In this document: one piece after another, positions 46,101 to 57,000 of the stretch
How the letters are laid out: every line of letters starts with the position of its first letter
Numbering within the stretch: position 1 is the first letter of the stretch
DNA from: Microvelia longipes
Lineage: Eukaryota > Arthropoda > Insecta > Hemiptera > Veliidae
Length of the DNA stretch: 64,000 nt
Direction of reading: 5' to 3'
Assembly (NCBI GenBank): GCA_018340805.1
Contig: JACMZG010001870.1
Coordinates: 17,540,445-17,604,444 of the forward strand
The notes under the pieces: generated by a model
What the model saw: the letters and a program-made list of their open reading frames with translations, nothing else
What the model was told of the DNA's origin: nothing
The model's database searches: none
Translations under genes and position numbers: made by a program

Positions 46101-47745
46101 AAGAATATCAGATATTGATTAATGCCTCGTATTAAAATTATTTTAATTCACAAAGAATTAAAAAAATGATAAAAAAGTAAAAATAGTTTAAATGGGGAAA
46201 AAGGTTTAGTACAAGAAAATAAAAAAAATTAAGAGATCTTAAATTTAAAATTATTTATTAAACAATTGAATCCAATAAAAAAGCACATTAGCTTTATAAC
46301 ACAATTATAATTGAATGAAGTGATAATAAAAGTTTGATGAGCAACAGCTTAACACGGGAAATAGATAAAGTACACTTATTACATTAGCTATGGCTCATTA
46401 GCCATAGATATTTATATATTATATATTTATATAATATATAAGATATTTATATATTAGATAGCCATAGAGGTTTATTAGCTATTAGCAATAAACCTCAAAA
46501 GTCTGAGGATTTCCGATAAAACTTATACACCAAAAATAACATGTGTTTTTGGTTATTAAATTGTCACAATAGAGACATCATTCAATATCCATTATTTAAA
46601 CTGCAAATATTATTTCCTAAAAATATGAATGCAAACACTGGCTAAAAAATATGTTGGTATATTTTTTGGAAAAGCTTAAAAAACATATTAATATTTTTTT
46701 AATATTATAAAAACATTAACACTTATTTAATATTAATAAGCACTTTATTAACAAAATCAGTGCTTCCTAATTTTAAGGCAACTTTTAACAAAAATATTTA
46801 TTGCAATAATAGATTTAGCGTTTATTTAAAAAAATATTTTGTTTATTTACGCCTAAAAAATACAGTACATATGATTACTTCTCGTGGTAAGGCTAAAAAC
46901 TAATTTACTTAAAAGCTTACAACACAAATTGTTATTCAAAAGATTTGCATTAGTCATCTAAGCAACATATAAAGGAAATTTTCCTAATTACCTCTTTTCT
47001 TAAATTAATTGTAAATTTGCATTTTTTTATTAACTAAAAAGATTTCAAATACCTCAGTGCTGACAGTTGATTTATGCGTATATATGGGGTCAAGGGGCCA
47101 AGGCCCAAAATACAAGTTAATATACAACTAAATATTCAAATAAGATAAGTCAAATATACTTGCAGTTTAAATAACATTTGAGGATGAGCAAAGGAAAGGA
47201 TTTTTAAAATATATTACTGAGCATAAAAAATGTTTTTTACATTTTTTGGTTCTTTTTGTAAAATAATAAATACCTGGTGTTAACAGTTAACATTTTCACA
47301 AAGAGTAACAGACAGGAAGATTAGGAGAGAGCTGTTGCGGACGGAGTGGGTCCGCTTCGGCCGGTATTTCCGAGCCCAAGACTCGACACAATATAACCCT
47401 GACTTAATTCTGCTTAACCTACCACGATCACAATCTCACACAAAATTTTATCTAGTAGTAGTAGTGTTTAGAAAAAATAAAATTAAAACAAGGTACAATC
47501 AGTGGGTTAAGAAACAATAATTACTTAATTTGTTCATTGAATGTAAAAAATGTATAAATAAAATTACATATTGACCATTTTAAATGTAAAAAAATAAATA
47601 ACAAATAATGTAAATAAAAATAGATAAATTAAAAATCTTTATTTTTGTATTATAAAATAAATAACATTAAAGAACATTTGAATACAAAATAACTAAGAAA
47701 CTATGAAATAAAAGGAAAATCACATTTCCTAACACATAAGATATA
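43200..47745. other. long AT-rich, gene-free stretch
   Basis: No supported coding exon. A 30-bp tail-module fragment of the 5S-derived family lies at 44281-44312. A GC-rich patch at 47325-47420 includes a small hairpin (gcggac...gtccgc). Several minus-strand splice-donor-like 'ag|gta' sites are present (for example around 43753, 47052 and 47270), but without coding support. Confidence 0.45.
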
Positions 47746-47748
47746 TAT

Positions 47749-48557
47749 GTTACAGTGAAATCTCAATGTTAGGTGACTTCTAGAATTCACCAAGGTTTCC
47801 TAGGAGACAAGACCCTCGGCTGTGCAAACAAGAAATAAACATTTAAAATCAAAATGATCCGGTGAAATTTAAAAATGACCATATAGGTTTGGTGATTGTT
47901 GAATATGCCTCTTGAGCCTGTTCAGTACACAACACAACTTTTAGCAATCACTAGTTTACAACTACTTACAAGATTACTCTAGAAACCACCCTTATTAAAT
48001 TTTTATTATTACAAGGATTTTTATAAGGATAATAAAAAATAAACAACATTTTATTTAGCCATCTTCACTTCATTAATTATAATTTTGATATTTTTATGTG
48101 TTAAAGAAAGAATACTTGTTATTATTCTTACCAGCTATATTATTTATAAAAAAAACACTTCTTCATTCTATGAAATCTATAGTAAAATACATTTTTTTAA
48201 TAATTAATTATTCTATAATAATTAATAGAAATAAAAGTTCAGTTTTAAAAACAAATTACTTAAAATGCTGCTTAAAATGCAATGGGATTGCTATGGAAGT
48301 AATGCACAAGTGCAGGTAAAACATTGTGAAGTCCCTGGTGTTTCCTAGATTACACCAGTGCATTCTATAAGTTGTGTTGATCAGCTTAAGCGAAAGATAC
48401 ATGTTCAATCATTACCAAACCTATTTGGTCATTTCTAGATTTACCGGAGTATTTTGATTTTGACATGCATATTTCTGGTTTACACAGCCGAAGGTTGTAA
48501 CTTCTAGACAACACTAGTGAATCCTAGAGGTACTTAACATCGGAATTACACTGTAAC
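47749..48557. mobile_element. MITE with ~200-bp terminal inverted repeats
   Basis: The ends are TATGTTACAGTG and CACTGTAACATA. The inverted arms can be followed for about 200 bp: left ...ctcggctgtgcaaac...ggtttggtgattg, right caatcattaccaaac...gtttacacagccgaag. The ~400-bp middle is AT-rich and non-coding. The ends suggest a TA target duplication. It lies beyond the stop codon of the minus-strand LUC7L3 gene. Confidence 0.75.
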
Positions 48558-48559
48558 AT

Positions 48560-50225
48560 ACACACTAAACAATTTTTATTTTAAATTGGTTCAATATAAA
48601 AACCAAAAGAACAGCACATAACCAATCAAAAATAAATAATCCTTTCAAATCATAAAATAATAAATATTGATTAATCATTTAAAGATTTATTTAGATAAGG
48701 AATCATTGACCAATCTGAGTTGAGTAATAACTTTTTTTAGTTTAATATCTAACAATTTTGTATTTTTAAGAGAAAAAAACTTCTTTTGTTCATTTAAATT
48801 CTTGTTGTGGTGTAATAACATTTAGTACAATAAAAAGGGTAAATCGTCAATATGAAAATAGGTAAAAGTAATTTTTAAAAAAAAATGATAAAAGACAGAA
48901 AGTGCAGAATGTTTATAAACTAATACTAGAGTATACCTGACTTAGGCTGAGTGTGAGCAAGATGGGCAACTACTTCAGGGCATGAACCAATTATTATATT
49001 TCAGGCAAGTCGAGTTTTTGGCCATAAATATATAATATACAATACACAATTAATACAAAATAAAATGAGAAAAAATGACATATTATTCCCTACTATTTAT
49101 AAAAAAATATAAATCCTTAGAATAATAGTGTAGTAAAAACATGTTATATACAGCAAAAATTTAAGATCAAACTTTGCTTTATTAATATAGGAACAAAAAG
49201 CATTAAAACCCAAATTTTACATATTATAATTTCAAATGAAATATTTTGTAACTCTATTTTAAATAATTTAATTTTTGTAAATTGATTTATTGTATTCTAT
49301 TAATACAGCAATCTTAGTACAACAACAGCCTCTATAATTTTTTTAAATAAAGTGTTTCTCTCCAAAATAATTTAAAAATATTAAAACTTAATGACTTGAC
49401 AATTTGTTTTTTGTTCTTCGCCAATTAAAGTACACACTTTTTTTTTAAATAATAATAAAATCACTATTAATCTCTTTCATAGTTGTAAATTTATCAAAAC
49501 AAAACATGTTTTAACTACAAAACAAAAAAAAGCATCTTAAAACTAATTAATAACTAACATTTAAAAGAAATTATAGCTTTTTTAAGTAAATAATCGGTAA
49601 AATTGAGGTTCATTATTGAACATTCTTCTTTAGCCAATTTTTTAAAGAAAGTGGCACGATTTTCTAAAAAAATATCTTTAAAGTCAGCCATTTATTCACC
49701 CATACTTGCCAACTGTACTTACTTTCTATATAATGTAAAATTATATAATTTTACATCATATAATATATGAACTATGCATATTAAAAATATGACAAATGTC
49801 ACAGCCTAGAGAGATGCGCCTGTAAATTATACAGAATTTAAAGCCAACTTGTCTAACACCAGAATTTTTCTCTGCTTATTAAATCAGACAAATTAAATAA
49901 CATAATAAATACCACTTACTAATTTTTACTTTTCCTCACCAAGCACAGTAGGCAAGTAGGTATATAGAAAAAGTTTTCTATAATTTTACTTCAAATTGAT
50001 TATACTTTACACGTTAATCTTCCATATACCACAATCTAAATCATGCAAAAAACCATAAATAGAAACTTTTGGGCAAAACACAATACTTCTTGAGCTTATT
50101 TTGAATATTTAGAATCTTCAATCATCATCAGCAATTTAATCAATTCAGAGAACAAAGGTTCATTAACAAGACTTTTAAACAGCAACGTTCACAATGAATT
50201 AATTTTGGTTAAATAAATACCACTC
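48560..50225. other. AT-rich, gene-free stretch downstream of LUC7L3
   Basis: No coding exon supported. A short 5'-end fragment of the 5S-derived repeat lies at about 49926-49985 (acttttcctcacc, aggtatatagaaaaagt). Confidence 0.45.
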
Positions 50226-50227
50226 AC

Positions 50228-50243
50228 CTGTTATGGTATCCAC
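50228..50243 (-). other. possible 16-nt 3' UTR micro-exon of LUC7L3
   Basis: On the minus strand, tttcag precedes a 16-nt piece, gtggataccataacag, which is followed by gtgagtgg. That is a good acceptor and a consensus donor. It lies ~740 bp downstream of the donor after the LUC7L3 stop codon. The acceptor is itself directly followed by GT, so a recursive splice site is an equal possibility. No coding role. Confidence 0.3.
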
Positions 50244-50978
50244 CTGAAACCGTTGGAAAAATCGTAACATCATTAGAAAATGTTAGTTTGATTTGCTTAC
50301 AATAATGTCACTACCTCACATTATTATCTATTTACTCATTTAAACATTATTATTTTCAACAGTTATGACTTTAATAATTTATGAATTAAACAGATCAAAA
50401 GCATTTATAGTATTATTTAAACCTAAAACATATGGAATGAATTTAAAATTGCCTCTCAGAAAAATTAAAAACTAAATTAACATTACAACAAATAATAGAA
50501 ACTGGTTAGGTTTAATTGAAATTATTCAGTCCAAATTAATTTAAATGTGTATAATACAGAATTATAGGTATTAAGTTCAATTAAGTAAGATACATTTTAA
50601 AAAAGTTAGTATATTCTTAGTAGTCTGCTTTTTATGCACTGGCATTCTTGCAGAGTTTAGTAGGCTAAAGAAGATATGAGAGCAACTTGACTTATCATTC
50701 AACTACACTGATGGAGTCCTAATGCTAGTAACCTCAAGAATAATTGTAACTCCAGTAATCAAATCATATATTATATCCTAGGGAGAAATATCTTAACGTT
50801 CCTCCCAAAGCATTGCTAACTAATAATTCGTTAAAATTAAAATAAAATGAGCAACAATTATGCCAAATAATTTAATAAATTTCAACAGAAATACTACTTA
50901 TCTTGACAGTTGATGATAACAAAGAGGAGCGATAGTAAGCAATTCAAACTTATCTCAAGTCCTAAACTAAACACTTAC

Positions 50979-51031
50979 CTTGATATTGTTAAGTAACTGA
51001 CCGGGCTACACATGATGGCGGGTAATGGGTT
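50979..51031 (-). other. LUC7L3 3' UTR with a splice donor
   Basis: The minus strand runs 52 nt past the stop codon to ATATCAAG|GTAAGTG, a consensus donor at 50978-50979. Splicing here would place an intron in the 3' UTR and move the polyadenylation site into the AT-rich sequence below 50 kb. No acceptor can be fixed with confidence. Confidence 0.4.
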
Positions 51032-54000
51032 TTAATCTCTTCTTCTGTCTCGTCTGTCTTCCCTATCTCTGTCTCTATCGTGGTCACGATCTGAAAAATA
51101 TTAATGAGTCACATCTGCGTTCTGTAGTTCAATATTATTTCTACTTAAAAAATTCTGAATACTTAATAGGTAAATTTGCTTATGACTATTGCTTTATAAA
51201 ATTAACATGGATATGCTTTGAGAATGTAATGAAACATAATAACATAATAAACTTAAACTAGTCTCTTATAGTGCCTTTATCACTTATTGATAAAAATATT
51301 GTTCTTAATAGGATCAGAAAAACATTACTTTCATTTTAATGGATAATCTGAGATATAGCATAAATTAATTTCATAAAAGTTTAATATTATTTCTAGTTAA
51401 AATCAAGTGATCTATTTCTCACCCCTATGCCTGCTGTGTCTGTCGTAATGTCTTGAGCTCCTCTCCCTCTCTCTACTTCTATCCCTGGATCTCCTGCAAT
51501 TAAATCAAACTTACAAATCAGGACAAACATTCAAATTATTAGCAACAAATCATAGCATTGAAGACAATCAAACCAAAAAAAAATACAAAAGTAGAAACTG
51601 AACCAAACGTTTAAGTGATCAATGCTTTTCAAGATTAAAACTATTTATAACAAACAGAAATATACTAAACACGTAAACAAATTTATATTAAAACAAAATC
51701 TTTAAACAACTAATAATTACACCTAAAAAACGTTTTAAATATTCTGACTGAGTTTACCTTCGATCATCTCTTCTATCTCTGCGGTGCTCACGATCCCTAT
51801 CTCTTTCTCTGTCTTTACCACTGTAGAAAAAAACAAAAATGTATTCTGTCAAAAAAAGGATATTTGTTGGTAGCTTAAAGGTTTGTTAGTAACAAAAAAA
51901 GATATTAGTTGGTAGCCATAAAGATTTATTAGTAAAATAATAACAGTTGGTAGCCTCAAAGGTTTATTAGTAAGGAAAATATATTAGTTGGTAGCCATAA
52001 AGGTTTATTAATTAAAAAATAATAACAGTTGGTAGCCTCAAAGGTTTATTAATTAAAAAATAATAACAGTTAAAAGAGAAAATATATCTCTAGTATACAT
52101 AATTACTAAGGCACATAGACTTGCTCTATGGTCACATGTCCTATTATGCCGTGTGAAATGGCAGAGGCACATATCTAATTGGCAGGAGAAGTAAATAATA
52201 TGAGATCTTAATAATTGAGACAAAGTTCCTCCACTTTATAACATTATAATAACCTCAAAAATACTTTCAAATACTATATCATATTGTATTTATTTGATAA
52301 TAAATACAATAATGACATGAATTGTTGAAATGAGCTTTAAGGTTATAATAGAGGTATTTTTGGTGGAGAGCATGTTTTACTTTTTACTAGGAAAGATGGA
52401 TCTGTAGGAAAATTATATTAGTATTAAGATTCTACAAATATTTTTAACAAACTATTCCAAACAAGTTTCCAGACCATTGTGAGATCCCAAAAGTTTTTAA
52501 AAACAAGTCATAGGATAAAATAAATGAGTTAGGGACTATTGAGCAAATAATATATAATACTTCAGTCCAAAAAGATTTATTTAAATATAAAAACCAAAGC
52601 TTTGAACTAGGAATCCAAGTCTCTATTAGAGGGTATAATAGATCAGAACTATTGAAAACCAAAATCATAAGAACAAGCATTAAAAACTAAAAAGACAAAA
52701 TAAAAGTAATTTAATTGTATTATATGTTTATTATGTAGTTTTAGTTTTTAATCCTTGTTCAGCATAAAAAAACTTTTATTGTCTTTTTAGCATAAAAAAC
52801 TAAAAAGAAAACAAACAATATAATTGTTAATTTAATTGTATTTATATTTTAAACTTCTTAAAAGAGAAACATATTTTTTGTAGAATTCCATAATTACTAT
52901 TAGAAAAATAACAACTTTATTTCTACAATGTTTTTAAAACAGGAGCAATATATTTAAATCCAATTGGATCATTTTCAGAAAAAATATAAAACTACTAAAA
53001 AAAACTACCTTAACAATATATAAAAAACTAGGAACAAATTAGCAGTAATAAACTTAAAAAGCCTATAACAAAGGCTTTATATTTAAAATTATATATATTT
53101 ATAAATTATAATACATACATAATTGTATATATAAGTAACATATAATGGTATATATAAATACATAATGTATTTATATATAAACCTCATAACTCTTAACTAT
53201 ATTTTTTTATATACTTTATATTTAAATTTATAACATAAATACAAACATAACTAAATTTATATTTTAATTATGTCTTTTTAATTATGCTTATTGATATGAT
53301 TTTGGTGTTTAATAGTTTGTAATTGTGGTTGTGGTATGTCTGTTCTAATATAGCCTGACAAAGACTTGTTTCCCTAATCAAAAGCTTAGATTTTTATATT
53401 TAAAAAAATCTTTTCTGACTGAATCTTCTATTTATTATATAATAAGTCATACAATATTTTATAACTATTTTTAGTTTTGTTACTTACTCTCTGTCTCTCC
53501 TATCGTCATCTCTATGTCTCCTGTCTCTATCACTCTTATCTTTATCACTCTTTTCTCTCTCACTAGTTCTTTCTCTTTCACTTGTCCTATCTCTTTCACC
53601 CCTACCATCCCTATCTTTCTTCTCTACTTCATCTTTAGCTCTCCTCTCTTCTCTCTCTTTTTCTCTCCTTTTTTCTTTTTCTTCTCTCTCTTTAGCTCGA
53701 GCATCCTAGGACAAAAAAACGGTATTAAATTGTTAAAAATTGTCATATTGGTTAATAACAAAATAAAAGCATCAAACAATATTTTTATAAAAAAAAAACA
53801 ATTGGATACATCAGAATTTTTCCCTGCCTCATGAAATATTTGTCTGGATAATTTTAAAGATTCGTACATACTTTATTCCTGGATGACACGACTAGATTTG
53901 CAGGTTGATTTTTGCTCGACATTTCTCTATCATAAAGAAACTAGGAGGTACAATGGTAATACATGTTCACACAGCCAGACAGCATATTAAAAACCATTCA

Positions 54001-57000
54001 GGGGGGTCTTAAAATGCCTTAAATAGATAACTCAAACCAAAAATAAATTTTAGTCTTCCAGAACTAAAAAGTTATTTTTCAATACGACTATATAGTAGTA
54101 TGGTGGGGAGGGGAGGTAAAAAATTATCAGACCAATTAAAAAAATTAAATTAAAATATATACATCAAATTTAAAAAAGAGTACAGGGTACTTTTCCTTAC
54201 AACTTCGACTCGGTTCGCTTGTCCTCAGAATGTCATGACTATACAAAGCTTAAGGTGGCATTCCATAAAAAAATAAGGGCAATACTTGTATACATTAAAC
54301 AATCATACTAGGCAGTCTAGTTTTTTTTATTAGTATAGTTCTTTATGTAAATATTTCATCAATATATTATATGATTTCTGAATTTACAATTTATGTGGTA
54401 AAACATCATTATTTTGACTGATGTAAACATTTTTTTCAAATAAATTTAAGTGTCACTTCAAAAAATATGTATGTTCAGCATTAAAAAAGTTGAATAGCAA
54501 AGGAATTTCCACAACTAATTTATTATATGTTTCGCTATGTTGGACATCTAAAAGCATGAAAAAAATAAAATAAATTTAACAGTTAATACTTTCAAAATGG
54601 CAACAATATAATAATTAATTTTTCTGGATTGATTGACCACCTTAAGTTGTCCAGTTACATGAAACGTCAACTTAAGCAGTAAATTTTTCAAATTATAACG
54701 TTTTAATTTTCCTCAATTATACCGTAGGTATTTAGGAAAAGTATTGTTTGCAAAAAAATCCGAAACCAGAATTATCCGTTTAAGTTGTTTTTAAAGCCTC
54801 CTGAGTGGTTTTTGCAAAGTTGTCAGTCTGCATGTGTGTGTGTGTGTGTCAGTTATCATTGTAGTGCCCAGTGTATTTATGCTAGAGAGTTGAAATTTTG
54901 TACAAAAATCAGTGTACCGCTGTGTAGTGGTATTCGAAAAATAATATTTTTATGACGTCATTAACCTGCAATAATGACAGCAAAATTTTTGAAAAATCAT
55001 AAAATGCGGAAAAATAATGGAATCAGATTGAGATTTGATACACATGTGACTATGTATAAGACTAACACATGTGTCAAGATTCATCTCATTATCAGCATTA
55101 GTTCAATTTTTATTGAATGACTTGTGTGTTTTTTAAAAAAATTGGGAAATGGTCCAATTAAATTGAAATTTGATACAAGTGTATATTATTACATAATAAA
55201 TAAGTACACTAAGTTTCGTTTCAATACGACAAGTATATCCATGATTTTTGTTTATTTTAGGAGCATTGAGCGTGGTCAGTGCTGTATGGGTGACCGCTGA
55301 GAATGTAACGTATGCATTTACTATCTGAAGACAAGCGAAGCGATTCCTAAGGCATGTTGCAGGATAAATTTGGCGAACTGGATTTCTGAGGATGAGCAAA
55401 GCGAGTCTGATGTAATGAGGAAAAGTTCTGAGGTACCCCGTACCCGATATTTTTTTTATTTTTATGACTTAGAAAATAGTTTATTGTAGGCTGAAATATC
55501 ATCACCCGAGTAGCACAAATAGAACTAAAGTCTGATTTTTGTGCCAAGGTTCAACTCTCTAGCATAACCACACAATAACCAGACACAAAACAGACAGCAT
55601 GATGAAAACCACTTAGAACGTCATGTAAATGCCTGAAACCGACAGGACAAATATGATGAAACCTCAGTTTTAGATTATTTCTTACAACTAGAAAAAGTAG
55701 ATTGTTGTAGTAGGCAATGAAAAGTAAAAATAATGGAAATATAAATTAAAAACTAAATTCAATAAAGAGTTCTGCAAATATAAATTTAAAACAAATTCAA
55801 TAATGGGCTCAACACACCATAATTTCTTCAACAGCAGCTCTAAGTTTGGCAAAGCCCGCATGCTGTTTACCCATGAGATGATCATCTATTCTAGACTGTG
55901 CATCTCCTACAATTAGAAAGGCTCCACAAACCTCACACACTTCCATTTGTTTCTCCTGAACAGCTGCTAGTTCTGCTGTCTGTAATAAACAATTATCTAG
56001 ACTGTAATCTAATTAATTTTTTTTATGGGGCAAACCTGTCACATGACAGATATATTTATGATTAAATTTTTACCATGGCAACTACATTTACTTTAAATAA
56101 TGTCCTAAATAAAAAAGTAATTCACAGGCATGAGGAATATGGTCTGAAGGGGGGGGGGGTTAAATTCCAAAGTCTTCAAAATAATTTTATATTCAGGAAT
56201 AGACTATGTTCCAATCCATAAATATAAAGGAGGTGATAAAAAGAACTAATAGCAATCAAACCCATATTCTTTTTAAGTTTTAGCACACTTTGTCCATTTA
56301 ACCCAATCCGAAAATTCTCAAATTGGGGTCTTTAATATATCTGAATTCAGATTTGTCTATAGCATAACACACGGATAAATAAGTTGACAGCGTGGGAAAA
56401 TAGTGTTGAGGAACCAATGAGGTTGGAAGTGGTCTAATAACCAGGATTACCTCATTGGCTCCTTGCCATTATTTTCCCACGCTGTCAACAGATTTTAACT
56501 GTGTGTTATACAATAGTTGAAAATAGTTTTTAGATTTGTTGATTTCAAAAAAAAAAATTATTTTACTATGTGAGGCTAAAGAATCAAAATTAAACTTTTA
56601 GTAATCCAATTAAGAGCATAATGTCAAAAAAATGAGCTCTTGATCTTTAAAAAGCTGTCTTTGGCAATGGTTGCTAAGCTAAAATGGGGTCTTTATTATT
56701 TAAGTACAAAAAATAGGAGCTTTCCAATCCAGCCTTAATGTTAAGGTATGTAAAGTAACTTTTTTTTGTACAAATGAGAGTTCATCAATTTGCCACGAGG
56801 AGCACTAAAGACCAAATTCTTGTAGTAGATCAGCTAGGTGGCAACACTGTTTTAAAAATGTATCTTCCTGTCTGTTATCTATTTCTTGTTTCTTTACAAT
56901 CAAAATTAAATTGAAATTAATTACATACTTGTATTTATTTAATAGAAAGTATTATATTTAATGTTTGATAGTGGTTTATGTGACACTGAGTTAGTAGCTA

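Noticed and set aside
53514..53869. Plus-strand 106-codon and minus-strand 81-codon frames
   Set aside because: The plus-strand frame is the antisense of the RS/RE-rich LUC7L3 exon 5, and the minus-strand frame reads it out of phase.
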